From Lachnospiraceae bacterium (GTDB taxonomy: Bacteria; Bacillota; Clostridia; Lachnospirales; Lachnospiraceae): 64,000 nt of DNA. Position numbers and translations under genes: made by a program. The notes beneath the pieces were generated by a model, which had not been told where the DNA came from, ran no database searches, and was given only the letters and a program-made list of their open reading frames with translations. Position 1 is the stretch's first letter, and each line of letters opens with the position of its first letter. The stretch is from contig SFGF01000001.1 of assembly GCA_004556655.1 (NCBI GenBank), positions 62,001 to 126,000 of the forward strand, read 5' to 3'. Positions 44,494-53,903 of this stretch are shown here, in pieces.

Positions 44494-45378
44494 TTATTTT
44501 TCTTCATTTTTACTTTCTATAATACTTTCAAGAAAATCAGTGACTTCATAATCTCCCAATTCTTCTGGGAATGACATTTTCCAATCGTAGGTTAAACTTC
44601 CAAAAACCTTTGCAAAAATATTAATCTTCTTTGCAAGCAGTGTGATAATTCCCTGAAAACCTGGAACAAGCCATACTTTACGATCATAGTTTTCTGCGAT
44701 TCGAACCACCATATCAGAAGTATTCACATATTTTCTGTTTTGTGGACAATAAATACCTCCAAGTTTGCTTTCCGTGATACGATATAAAAATTCAGACAGG
44801 TTATCAATGTAAAGCATGCTTCTTTCATTCGCAATTTTTGGAAAAATCGGAGTTAATTTTGCAAGTTTTTCCAATGATATATAATTACCTGTACAGTTTT
44901 TTCCATATATCATCGGTGGTCTGACAATGGACACCGTGAATTCTTCTGTTTTCAATTTCAGTAACTGTTCCTCAGCTTCAAGTTTACTTTTTCCATAAAA
45001 TGTTATTGGTGAAGGCACTGTATCCTCTGTAATATTCCCCGTCACAACTCCGTAAATACTCATAGTACTCAAAAATATAAACTGTGGAACATGTTCTTTT
45101 TTTGCTTTTTCTGCAAGTTCTACCGTAAGTTTTGTATTCACATTATAATATAATGCTTCCATATCCGGCTGCTCTTTCTGATGCACAATTGCAGCTACAT
45201 GGAGAATCGTGTCATATTTAGAAAAATCCATTTTCTTCCATTCTGAATTTCTCACAGAAACAAATGTAACATGCCATCGGTCTTCCAACGGCATGTTTCC
45301 ATTTTTTTTCTCTATATACTGTTTGAATGAAGTGCCAACATAACTGTTGGTTCCGGTTATCAAAATCTGTTTTCCCAT
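44494..45378 (-). CDS. NAD-dependent epimerase/reductase paired with the priming transferase
   Basis: 294 residues, extended SDR. Rossmann motif GTNSYVG near residues 9-15; catalytic FYGKSKLEAE with Tyr and Lys near 127-131. Its length and place beside a PglF-like dehydratase and a PglC-like transferase match the 4-keto-reductases that complete UDP-QuiNAc or UDP-FucNAc. It could also be a C4 epimerase. GAGGG site seven bases before the ATG. Confidence 0.84.
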   Translation of the reverse strand: MGKQILITGTNSYVGTSFKQYIEKKNGNMPLEDRWHVTFVSVRNSEWKKMDFSKYDTILHVAAIVHQKEQPDMEALYYNVNTKLTVELAEKAKKEHVPQFIFLSTMSIYGVVTGNITEDTVPSPITFYGKSKLEAEEQLLKLKTEEFTVSIVRPPMIYGKNCTGNYISLEKLAKLTPIFPKIANERSMLYIDNLSEFLYRITESKLGGIYCPQNRKYVNTSDMVVRIAENYDRKVWLVPGFQGIITLLAKKINIFAKVFGSLTYDWKMSFPEELGDYEVTDFLESIIESKNEEK

Positions 45379-45426
45379 TATTTTCCCTCAAATAACCCAG
45401 CATGTCTTTTTATCCGCTGCTACTAG

Positions 45427-46053
45427 CTATTTATGCATTTCTCCGGTTCCACCTTCCACAACACCTTTGTGTGACAAAACTGCTGTGATCGTTCCAAAAA
45501 AGCACTTCAGATCCATTATGAATCCAAATTTTTTCACATACTCACCATCCAGTTTTGCCTTTACATCTATCTCCAACTCATCACGTCCGTTGATCTGCGC
45601 CCATCCGGTCAGTCCCGGCATTACATCATTCGCACCATACTTATCCCGTTCCTCGATCAAATCATACTGATTCCACAAAGCTGGTCTTGGTCCGACAATA
45701 CTCATCTTTCCCATAAGGATATTGATGATCTGCGGCAATTCATCCAGGCTGCTTTTTCTTAAAAATTTCCCTACTTTTGTAATATACTGTTCCGGATCAG
45801 CCAGCATATGGGTTGGCATATCCTTTGGCGTATCAATTCTCATAGTTCTGAATTTGTAGATCATAAAGTGTGTCTTATGGATTCCAACCCTTTTCTGTTT
45901 AAAAAGAATCGGTCCTTTACTATCCATCTTAATTGCAATACACAAAATTAAAAATAACCAGGATAAAAGAATTAATGCCAGAGCAGATAATAAAATGTCA
46001 ATTACCCTTTTCACTCCCATATAAATTTTCTGTGAAATTGTAAACTGTTTCAT
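45427..46053 (-). CDS. Priming sugar transferase, short PglC/WcaJ catalytic form
   Basis: 208 residues from ATG 46053, preceded by AAAGGA at nine bases; the longer reading from TTG 46089 lacks a site. One re-entrant membrane helix near 15-38 after KRVIDILLS, then KFRTM, SSLDELPQI, GPRPAL and PGLTGWAQINGRDE. It transfers a sugar 1-phosphate to undecaprenyl phosphate. The N-terminal membrane domain of WbaP is absent, as in PglC and WbpL-related monotopic enzymes. With the dehydratase at 48077 the likely substrate is a UDP-N-acetyl-6-deoxyhexosamine. Confidence 0.92.
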   Translation of the reverse strand: MKQFTISQKIYMGVKRVIDILLSALALILLSWLFLILCIAIKMDSKGPILFKQKRVGIHKTHFMIYKFRTMRIDTPKDMPTHMLADPEQYITKVGKFLRKSSLDELPQIINILMGKMSIVGPRPALWNQYDLIEERDKYGANDVMPGLTGWAQINGRDELEIDVKAKLDGEYVKKFGFIMDLKCFFGTITAVLSHKGVVEGGTGEMHK

Positions 46054-46081
46054 CTTTTTGATTCCTTTCATGTATCTGCAA

Positions 46082-47971
46082 TTATGCAAGCATCAGACAA
46101 TAAATAGATATACCTGTACCTATCAGCATTAAAAACGCTATAAGACTCTGATAATTCTCTAATTTCATGCTGCATCTCACTTTTTGGTTTATAAAAATGA
46201 GACTCAGTGGAAAGATCAGCGGTAAATAATATCTTGGTGATACTCCGTTAATTACCATCGACCCTACCGGTGTAAAATCCAGGTATAATGCCGTCCAGAC
46301 CAGACATGCTGTTCCAAATATTAATACTGCATTCCATATTTTCATCATCAATATTTTTCTTTTCATCTGTGCATCATATGTTTTTTCTGTCATTCCAAAA
46401 TCGGTCACAAATGTAAACAACATCGTAAGCAGTACTACAAAATATCCTATTCCATCATAGATTCCACGGTATGCAAAATTTGCAAGCACTTTGGAACCAA
46501 TAAAATAAGATGCAAACGTTGTTCCAAGTGATTTCAACAAAACTCCTGTATACGTCAACGGATATCCCAAAATCATAGATAACTGACTTGTCTGGCTCGT
46601 ATCTCCTCCACGGTAATCTCCTACCTCTGCTCCGCTTGTAACATTACCTATTAACGGCAGTATAAAGGACGCAAACATTAATATTAATAAGACAAAGATT
46701 CCTGCTTTAAACAGATTCTTTTGTCTCCTGCTATAAAACTTGTCCTTCGGCATAAGCCAATATAATGCCAAAAATGGAATATAGACCGCCTTTGAAAAGC
46801 ATCCCACAACCATAGCAAGAATAGATACCATCGTCCGTTTTATTTGAATTTTTTCTTCACTCAGGTACTCTGTTACAAACAATGCTATGCCCAACATTAA
46901 AAGTGCTATCACAAATGCATCATATGTAAATGACGAAAAAAGAAATACCGTTGTTGGCAGCAATCCCACACACATCAATGTACGTTTTCCATACTTGCTG
47001 AAATGAATCGCACACGCAACGACAGCCGTACAAAACAGTAAATTAAAAAACTTTCCTAAAAATACAGTTACTACATAAGACAGTCCCAGCGTTCTTCCTA
47101 ATCCAAGCCCTAATATCTGTGGAAGATAAGCCCTTTGTCCATATCTGAGAAATCTACCTTTTTGTGATGACAATACAACGGTATCATTTGCCTGATTAAG
47201 CCATTCTCCTATCCATTGTTCTTCCTCTAACGTGTCCCCTGTTGGTACACGCATTTCTACATTTGACATCACAGCATCACTGTACTCCATATAATTCCAT
47301 ACCCAGGAGTCTGTATATGCTATATTATAATGAATCTGTTCATCCCATGAATCAAATGAATGATGTGCTGATAAGATAATCACCATTCCTAATGCAACCG
47401 ATACCATTACATACATCCATTCGGGTCTTTTTCCAAAAAAAGTCCAATGAGAAACAAATAAGTAACTTAGCAACAATACTGAAAATACAAGCAGAAACGT
47501 TGCCCAGGAAAATACCGTGTGATTTACAAATATTATTGAATTTAACTTATCCGCATCTTTGTTTTCCACTGTCAATTTCAGGCTGTCAACTTTCTGATCT
47601 ACCCAAACTGCAGATCTTCCAAGCAAAAACGATGCGGTATCTTCCAGTTCCATCACTTCTTTTTGTCCATACCCATCATAGAATGTCACTTCCATTCTGG
47701 AGCTGATATCCGTTTTGCTTTGATAAATCAAATAGATAGAGCTCACATATCTTCCATCAAACAAAAAATCATACGTTGTCTCTCCATCTTTATTCTCTGC
47801 CTTTTGTACTTCGCTCACCTGAAAAGTCTGCTCATATTTTTCGTTTTTAAACGAATTCCACTGTAATAATACCTGTTCTACAAATAAAGATAGGAAAAAT
47901 ATTACAATAATTGCAATAAAATCTCTAAGATATATTTTTTTATTTTTTAGAATTTGTTTTATCTGTTCCAT
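46082..47971 (-). CDS. DUF2142 membrane protein
   Basis: 629 residues from ATG 47971 with AGGA nine bases before. One helix near 15-35, an extracellular beta-rich domain to about 145, then ten to eleven helices. SWDEQIHYNIAY holds an acidic pair in the first large loop, and LLPTTVFLFSSFTYDAF is the DUF2142 signature. The family is GT-C-like and appears in glycan loci. It may transfer a sugar from a polyprenyl-phosphate donor outside the cell; no member's reaction is known to me. Confidence 0.85.
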   Translation of the reverse strand: MEQIKQILKNKKIYLRDFIAIIVIFFLSLFVEQVLLQWNSFKNEKYEQTFQVSEVQKAENKDGETTYDFLFDGRYVSSIYLIYQSKTDISSRMEVTFYDGYGQKEVMELEDTASFLLGRSAVWVDQKVDSLKLTVENKDADKLNSIIFVNHTVFSWATFLLVFSVLLLSYLFVSHWTFFGKRPEWMYVMVSVALGMVIILSAHHSFDSWDEQIHYNIAYTDSWVWNYMEYSDAVMSNVEMRVPTGDTLEEEQWIGEWLNQANDTVVLSSQKGRFLRYGQRAYLPQILGLGLGRTLGLSYVVTVFLGKFFNLLFCTAVVACAIHFSKYGKRTLMCVGLLPTTVFLFSSFTYDAFVIALLMLGIALFVTEYLSEEKIQIKRTMVSILAMVVGCFSKAVYIPFLALYWLMPKDKFYSRRQKNLFKAGIFVLLILMFASFILPLIGNVTSGAEVGDYRGGDTSQTSQLSMILGYPLTYTGVLLKSLGTTFASYFIGSKVLANFAYRGIYDGIGYFVVLLTMLFTFVTDFGMTEKTYDAQMKRKILMMKIWNAVLIFGTACLVWTALYLDFTPVGSMVINGVSPRYYLPLIFPLSLIFINQKVRCSMKLENYQSLIAFLMLIGTGISIYCLMLA

Positions 47972-48053
47972 TTTCCTTTTTCCTATCAAGCTGCAAAATA
48001 AATCCCATTCCTGCAAGCACAAGAATTAAGATGACTTCCCATATTTTTTCCAT
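47940..48053 (-). CDS. Small single-helix membrane protein (37 residues)
   Basis: ATG at 48053 with AGGG eight bases upstream, 23 bases after the dehydratase stop, and a 32-base overlap with the DUF2142 gene. The product has one helix (about 5-22: WEVILILVLAGMGFIL) and a charged, Lys-rich tail. It fills a gap that would otherwise be empty and is positioned for translational coupling with the DUF2142 protein. I do not recognise a family; it may be an assembly partner or only a leader that couples translation. Confidence 0.5.
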   Translation of the reverse strand: MEKIWEVILILVLAGMGFILQLDRKKENGTDKTNSKK

Positions 48054-48076
48054 ATTAGATTCCCTGTTTTCTGGTT

Positions 48077-49939
48077 CTACCGATTCTGAATAGAGTATGT
48101 TGGCACCATCTTCTGCACCCATTCCCGTATATCATCTGGTTCTTCTACCACATGCTCTTTGATTTCTTCTAACTGTTTTAAAAACTTCTCTTCATCCATC
48201 TGAATTGGTTTCCCAATATGAATTAATTTATTGGCTGTTTCCTGCATGCCTTCTTCTTTCATAAGCATCTCTTCATACAGTTTTTCGCCTGGTCTTAATC
48301 CTGTAAATACGATCTGGATGTCCTCGTCAGGTTTATGTCCCGAAAGAAGTATGAGGTTTCTTGCAAGGTCTACGATTTTGACCGGTTCTCCCATATCCAG
48401 GACAAAGATTTCTCCCCCTTTTGCATAGGCTCCTGCCTGTAACACAAGAGATACTGCTTCCGGTATTGTCATAAAATAACGGATAATGTCCGGGTGCGTA
48501 ACGGTAACCGGTCCGCCTGCTTCAATCTGCTTCTTAAATAAAGGAATCACACTTCCGTTGCTTCCAAGTACATTACCAAATCGAACCGCTACATATTCTG
48601 TCTTAGAACGATTATTGTATGTCTGAATAATCATCTCACAGATTCTCTTGGTAGCGCCCATAATATTCGTTGGGTTTACCGCCTTATCTGTAGAAATCAT
48701 GACAAAGCGTTTTACATTGTATTTATCTGCGGCCTGAACCACTTTCCATGTTCCTAACACATTATTTTTTACTGCTTCATTCGGGCTGTCTTCCATCAAC
48801 GGTACATGTTTATGCGCTGCCGCATGATATACGATCTCCGGACGATATTTATCAAAAATCAGATCCATGCGCTTTGTATTTCTTACTGAAGCAATCAATA
48901 CAACCAGATCGAGTTCAGGATAATTTCTCTTTAATTCCTGCTGAATATCGTATGTAGTATTTTCATAAATATCAACGATCACTAACTGTTTTGGATTGTG
49001 TGATGCAATCTGGCGGCATAACTCGCTGCCAATCGAACCACCTCCACCTGTAACCATAACTACCTTATCAGAAACATATCCCATAATGGAATCAAGATCA
49101 ACCGTGATCGGATCACGTCCCAAAAGATCATTTACATCAACATCTTTTAATTTACTGATACTGACATCCCCATTTACCAACTGATACATACCAGGTAAAC
49201 GTTTTAATTCACAGCCAGTCTGTTTACAAATATCTAAAATTGCCTTTGTCTCTTTTGCACTCGCTGTCGGAATTGCAATAATAATCTCATCTACAAGATA
49301 CTCTTTTGCAATTTCTATGATATCATTTCTATCTCCAAGGACTTTGACACCATGCATATATTTTCCAATTTTGCTTTTATCATCATCCACAAAACCTACA
49401 ATATGCATATTCACAAAACGACTGCCGGAAATTTCTTTGATAATAGAATTTCCTGCTTCTCCGGCACCTACTACAAGCACTCTCTTAAGATTCTTCTCAT
49501 CCACTTTTTTTCCAAAAAAAGTTCTGACTGCACGGTAGGAATAGCGGCTGATAAACATAAATGCCAATAATAGTGTTCCATAAATAAAATACCAGCTTCT
49601 AGGCAGCGGATACTCCTGATCTCTGTAATTCAGAAGAATCGTCACTGTATTGAGTAGCGTATCTACAATACATGCTGCTGCAAGATACAATAATTCGGTT
49701 ACTCCTGCATATACCCAAAGGCTGCTATACAAACGAAATACATAAAATACAATAATCGCGATCACTAACGTTGCCGGCAATGAACTCCATACAACGCCAA
49801 TATAATACTTTGGTACAGCCGAAAGACTAAATTCGAATCTTACAATCAATGCCGTGATGCTTGTCAATATTACAATGCAAATATCCATCAGCACCATAAA
49901 TATTCTTTTGATCCATAATGTTTTATCTAAGTTTTTCAT
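48077..49939 (-). CDS. Membrane-bound UDP-GlcNAc 4,6-dehydratase (PglF/CapD/EpsC type)
   Basis: 620 residues, full length. Four membrane helices in residues 10-130, a first Rossmann domain (VLVVGAGEAGNSI near 154-166), then the catalytic SDR domain with VMVTGGGGSIGSELCRQI near 293-310. The active site STDKAVNPTNIMGATK has Met in place of Tyr, as in PglF and WbpM. It makes UDP-4-keto-6-deoxy-HexNAc, the start of QuiNAc, FucNAc or bacillosamine. No aminotransferase follows, so QuiNAc or FucNAc (via the reductase at 44494) is more likely. Confidence 0.93.
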   Translation of the reverse strand: MKNLDKTLWIKRIFMVLMDICIVILTSITALIVRFEFSLSAVPKYYIGVVWSSLPATLVIAIIVFYVFRLYSSLWVYAGVTELLYLAAACIVDTLLNTVTILLNYRDQEYPLPRSWYFIYGTLLLAFMFISRYSYRAVRTFFGKKVDEKNLKRVLVVGAGEAGNSIIKEISGSRFVNMHIVGFVDDDKSKIGKYMHGVKVLGDRNDIIEIAKEYLVDEIIIAIPTASAKETKAILDICKQTGCELKRLPGMYQLVNGDVSISKLKDVDVNDLLGRDPITVDLDSIMGYVSDKVVMVTGGGGSIGSELCRQIASHNPKQLVIVDIYENTTYDIQQELKRNYPELDLVVLIASVRNTKRMDLIFDKYRPEIVYHAAAHKHVPLMEDSPNEAVKNNVLGTWKVVQAADKYNVKRFVMISTDKAVNPTNIMGATKRICEMIIQTYNNRSKTEYVAVRFGNVLGSNGSVIPLFKKQIEAGGPVTVTHPDIIRYFMTIPEAVSLVLQAGAYAKGGEIFVLDMGEPVKIVDLARNLILLSGHKPDEDIQIVFTGLRPGEKLYEEMLMKEEGMQETANKLIHIGKPIQMDEEKFLKQLEEIKEHVVEEPDDIREWVQKMVPTYSIQNR

Positions 49940-49963
49940 AAGTCCGCCACTTTTCTCTATAAA

Positions 49964-50665
49964 TTATTTTGCATATACTTCATAATGTTCTGTATTATAA
50001 ATTTTACTAAATCCAATGCTATTAAAAAATTCAATATTGTCATACTCAGAATTAATAACCAGACAATTGCAGCCATAGGATTCTGTTTCTATCTGCAGCT
50101 GTTCCAGATTCTCCTGGGTAAAAGATAAACCTTCACCATAAATAACAGCAAACCTGGTATCATATTCCCGAAGCTCACCTGCCACCTCTTCCGGTGCAAG
50201 AACTCTTGGTTTTTCTACAAATTCCAACTGTTCAGCGATCTCCATGACTTCATTTGATATTTTATAACTGTTTGTGATAAATTCCAAATGCTGCGACGTA
50301 TAATTTAATCCCATCCCTGCCTGAATCAGTAAAATATATATCACTATGACAATTATTTTTTCTTTCTTAGATGGTATGTTTATCAAATAGTCTGTCATTG
50401 CAACTCCAACAACCGATACTATGTTTAGTATTCCATAGACCATCCAATGATCTGTCTTCTGACCGCTCATATTTAGTATGCCATTTGCAATTCCCGGCGT
50501 CACCAGAAAAAGTATACCAAAAATCTCATATATTAACAAATTTCTTTGTCTTTTTTTATTTATAATCAAGAAATAAAATATTGCAACAAAAAGGAAAAAA
50601 ACATTTGTTCCCATCCCATTGTAAGAAAAATATGCATTTTTAATGTCTTCCCACAACCCGGACAT
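49964..50665 (-). CDS. Membrane protein, second half of the other two-gene cassette
   Basis: 233 residues: four membrane helices in residues 20-120, then a small extracellular domain with ELREYDTRFAVIYGEG and a C-terminal FSKIYNTEHYEVYA. It is a shorter paralogue of the protein at 28048-29307, which has matching segments and the same topology. The start overlaps the partner gene by 26 bases. Function unknown. Confidence 0.72.
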   Translation of the reverse strand: MSGLWEDIKNAYFSYNGMGTNVFFLFVAIFYFLIINKKRQRNLLIYEIFGILFLVTPGIANGILNMSGQKTDHWMVYGILNIVSVVGVAMTDYLINIPSKKEKIIVIVIYILLIQAGMGLNYTSQHLEFITNSYKISNEVMEIAEQLEFVEKPRVLAPEEVAGELREYDTRFAVIYGEGLSFTQENLEQLQIETESYGCNCLVINSEYDNIEFFNSIGFSKIYNTEHYEVYAK

Positions 50666-51665
50666 ATTTATACCCCTTCCTTACAAACCAGACAAGAATC
50701 ATCAGCAACATCATCAGGAACACATAAAACCAGCCTTTGTGATGTAACAATTGTGCCGCCGGATATAAAATAATAAATAATACTGCCTGCATCATAACCG
50801 GATGTTTTACACAATCGGATACTTTATTTTTTTCTCCTCCATACATGAAATGCAACATGCGCATCACTTGTAAAAATGTATATGGAAGAATGCAGCATTC
50901 CAACATTACACTGCCATTCCAACAGCTTCGGAATATGCCTGTCACCGGAGTTTCTACCGCTGTATATATTGGTACATAATAGATAATTTCTACAATTATT
51001 AAAAATACTGCCTGCATTTTTTCCTGCTTAAAAAAGAACTTTCCAATTTCCCAATAACAGCACATAAAAAATGGTAAAATAAATAATGGAAGTATTACTT
51101 TTATCAGCAATGCCGGATGTAATCCGGAAACATATGCAGTGACTGCGTATAGCATCTCATAAGGTGAAAATATCTTTTCCATCTGTGTGGCTGGATACTG
51201 CTCGCCAGTATATGGTTGATATATATATGCAGAATTGGTATCAATTGATGTCATTACTGTTTGTACTGTCTGCTCCATCTGTGGTTTTATGCAAGATACA
51301 GAAAACAATATTGCTATTATGGATACTACCATTGCAATTTTTACAGCCTTGTGTCCATTTTCTGATTTTCTTTTATGTTTAAAACATCCATGTATTGCTT
51401 TTTTATTTGCTAATATGGATGCCACGCATATCGTAATCGTCGCAAACATCCAAACCATACTAAGTTTTTCTAATGTACAGCCACGATATAAAAAAAGTAC
51501 CGCAACACCCCAAAATATTCCAAGCATAGCAACAAATCCATTTGCATATGTGCTTGATATATTTCTCCTTTTTACACCTGCTGCTGCATCAATAAATGCA
51601 CCTGCTAACAATGGTACTAAAAAAAACAAATAAATTACCAGCAATATTCCTGCTGCATTTTTCAT
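50640..51665 (-). CDS. DUF6077-like membrane protein, first half of the other two-gene cassette
   Basis: 341 residues, about nine membrane helices. Extracellular loop with NSAYIY and PYTGEQ, then HPALLI, in the same order as DDSTYY, YTGEQ and HPLVI of its paralogue at 29300-30298. It overlaps the kinase-like gene upstream by ATGA. With the downstream protein it may form one GT-C-like enzyme. I do not know its substrate. Confidence 0.74.
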   Translation of the reverse strand: MKNAAGILLVIYLFFLVPLLAGAFIDAAAGVKRRNISSTYANGFVAMLGIFWGVAVLFLYRGCTLEKLSMVWMFATITICVASILANKKAIHGCFKHKRKSENGHKAVKIAMVVSIIAILFSVSCIKPQMEQTVQTVMTSIDTNSAYIYQPYTGEQYPATQMEKIFSPYEMLYAVTAYVSGLHPALLIKVILPLFILPFFMCCYWEIGKFFFKQEKMQAVFLIIVEIIYYVPIYTAVETPVTGIFRSCWNGSVMLECCILPYTFLQVMRMLHFMYGGEKNKVSDCVKHPVMMQAVLFIILYPAAQLLHHKGWFYVFLMMLLMILVWFVRKGYKYVRVVGRH

Positions 51666-52942
51666 TCATTTTCTCCTAACACTTTATCGACTTTGCGTTC
51701 TAATAAAGTTTTATATACTTTCGTCCCCTTAATATACTCCAGTTCGTTTTCTACTTTGTTCATATGACATTTTAACTCACTAAGTGCACTGAGTATCGGA
51801 TTGTCCTGCAACCCTGCTTCCCTGATTCTAAATGCAATTTTGATCTCTCTGACATTATTTTCCCATTGATTTTCAAATATGATCTGCGGATCTTCCGATG
51901 CAAATATAAAATCATGATCTTTTGTTATGATGGCATTGTGCCGATAATGTTCAATTTCATATTCATTGTTATCTTTTGTCACAATTTGCACCTTGAGATT
52001 TTGCAAAACACATGAAACATTTAATGGATCCAATCGTATTTCTGATACATCCTGTGTGAATTCAATCGGAATATTCAATTTTACATTCTGTCCTATAATA
52101 TGATTTGTAATTGCCTTGTCTTCAAGATAGTTTGTTCCATCATTTAAGAACACCTGTAAGAATAAGTTTTCCTCCGGAAGCAGTTTTTTCACATCGTATA
52201 CTTCTTTTTTGTAAGCAATAAGGCTTGCGTTATAGCCATTTTTCCCACCATATACATATTGATTAAATGCTTCATTCATATTTTCAAATATAACAATTTC
52301 CTCTTCCGTAATATCAAAACAATCATAAATTTCATTAATTGTCATGATATCTTTCATAGCACTGCCATTTCTTGTATAAAAAGCAGACACTGCACGATAT
52401 ATTACAAACTTCACTGGAATTGGAAATGGAAATACCCATTCATAATCAATAATTTTATATTTGTTGTCAGTTTGATCTGTTATGATATTATCAAAGCTCA
52501 TATCAATATTCATTTCTTTTCCACATTCCATCTCATCTGGAAAAGAAACTTCGCCAAACACCTGTACAAATTGTGCATCCGGCATAAATGCTCTTTTTTC
52601 TATACTAACATTATTTCTTATGATTCCATCATACATTCGAAGCAAAGATAGAAATCTTACTTCATCTTTATTCGCAAGAGCCTCCAACATTGTATTACAA
52701 AGACTCTCCCCGGTTAAAAATTCAAAAGCGATCTCGTTTTCTGAAATCAGTTCCGATGGACACAGTATACCTTCATCCTTATTTTTTTCATAATAATCAG
52801 ACATCTTCCTGATATGTGCTGCTCCATCTTTTGCCAATGCTCTTTTTACAACCAGTCTCTTTTCCCCGTCCTTCATTATGTAGGTTTCTATCTGAAACTG
52901 TTTTCTTCTCTCTTTTGTAATTTTTGAGTAAATTTTCTTCAA
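51662..52942 (-). CDS. Kinase-like protein with C-terminal coiled coil (WbdD-kinase-like)
   Basis: 426 residues. Residues 1 to about 250 follow a protein-kinase/APH fold: NIDMSFDNIIT carries the catalytic Asp and metal-binding Asn, and YKIIDYEWVFP gives the second metal-binding Asp, both near 145-170. A beta-rich region follows to about 370, then a coiled coil near 380-420 (LSELKCHMNKVENELEYI). In E. coli WbdD a methyltransferase, kinase and coiled-coil ruler are fused and cap O9a chains. Here the methyltransferase gene is separate, 14 bases upstream. TTG start at 52942 with GAGGTG. Capping activity is inferred. Confidence 0.75.
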   Translation of the reverse strand: MKKIYSKITKERRKQFQIETYIMKDGEKRLVVKRALAKDGAAHIRKMSDYYEKNKDEGILCPSELISENEIAFEFLTGESLCNTMLEALANKDEVRFLSLLRMYDGIIRNNVSIEKRAFMPDAQFVQVFGEVSFPDEMECGKEMNIDMSFDNIITDQTDNKYKIIDYEWVFPFPIPVKFVIYRAVSAFYTRNGSAMKDIMTINEIYDCFDITEEEIVIFENMNEAFNQYVYGGKNGYNASLIAYKKEVYDVKKLLPEENLFLQVFLNDGTNYLEDKAITNHIIGQNVKLNIPIEFTQDVSEIRLDPLNVSCVLQNLKVQIVTKDNNEYEIEHYRHNAIITKDHDFIFASEDPQIIFENQWENNVREIKIAFRIREAGLQDNPILSALSELKCHMNKVENELEYIKGTKVYKTLLERKVDKVLGENE

Positions 52943-52956
52943 GATATCACCTCACA

Positions 52957-53865
52957 CTATTTTGTAACTTCTATAAAGAAGGAATTTGCAAAAAAATCAA
53001 ATTTTTTTTCTTTTAAAAGATTTGCATAGACTCTGTTTTCGTTAAAAAGCATCATTCTTGTATTATCGAAAGTATCTAAACCTATATTAAGATCATCTTC
53101 TCGTGGAAGGTACTCATCCGAAAAAATCTGTACAGGGAATTTATAATCTGGAAACGGATAATAAAATTCTGCTTTCCCATATCCAGCATCTGTAATTATT
53201 TTCTTTAACGCCTCTTTACTAAAAGTTCTCACTTTACTATCTGTATCAATATAACCTTCCAAACCGTCAAAAAATTTTCCAGTATGGTCTTCTCTGGAAC
53301 CTGCCCAATATTTCAATCCAAATTTATTTTCAATAGCAATCAGCAGTTTTCCATCTTCTTTCAAATATCCACTGATTTTTTTTAAAAAGGCTTCAAATGG
53401 ATGTTCATCATCCGTGTAATAACCGGCATATTCCAATACTCCGATTAATGTAATATAATCATACTTTTCTTTCAAAACAACATCATTGAAATTTCCAACC
53501 ATAATTGTAAGATTATCGTATTCTTTATTACGGTTTGCATTAATCAATGATCTGCGTTTAGAAAGATCTACACTCGTCACATGTTTTGCATTTCTACAAA
53601 GCACTCCACTGATAGCTCCACATCCTGCCCCAATTTCAAGTATAGATGCATCTTTTTTAAAAGGATACCACTCCAATATATTTTGTCTGACAGGTGAAAA
53701 ATGATATAACACTGGCCACCGGTCATCTTCTGCAAGTATCTTCTCTACGTCTGGTTCTTTCATAATAAGCTGTAACAGATCATTCTCGATGTCCCCGTCA
53801 CTATATTGATCCTGTCCATTATAAAATGTATAATCTAACGTTACTTTTCCAATCTGCTCTGTCAT
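52957..53865 (-). CDS. SAM-dependent methyltransferase
   Basis: 302 residues, class I fold. ILEIGAGCGAISGVLC near residues 75-90 is motif I; VTSVDLSKRR follows as the adenosine-binding acidic end; YDYITLIGVLEYAGYY is motif IV. The last 80 residues hold a YFPFPDYKFP-like region (YYPFPDYKFP) common in glycan chain-end methyltransferases. Placed between the glycosyltransferase and the kinase-like gene, it probably methylates the non-reducing end of the growing chain, as the WbdD methyltransferase does. Confidence 0.86.
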   Translation of the reverse strand: MTEQIGKVTLDYTFYNGQDQYSDGDIENDLLQLIMKEPDVEKILAEDDRWPVLYHFSPVRQNILEWYPFKKDASILEIGAGCGAISGVLCRNAKHVTSVDLSKRRSLINANRNKEYDNLTIMVGNFNDVVLKEKYDYITLIGVLEYAGYYTDDEHPFEAFLKKISGYLKEDGKLLIAIENKFGLKYWAGSREDHTGKFFDGLEGYIDTDSKVRTFSKEALKKIITDAGYGKAEFYYPFPDYKFPVQIFSDEYLPREDDLNIGLDTFDNTRMMLFNENRVYANLLKEKKFDFFANSFFIEVTK

Positions 53866-53903
53866 AGAACCTCTTTTCTATAGTTATCTACAACTATTAT
53901 TTT

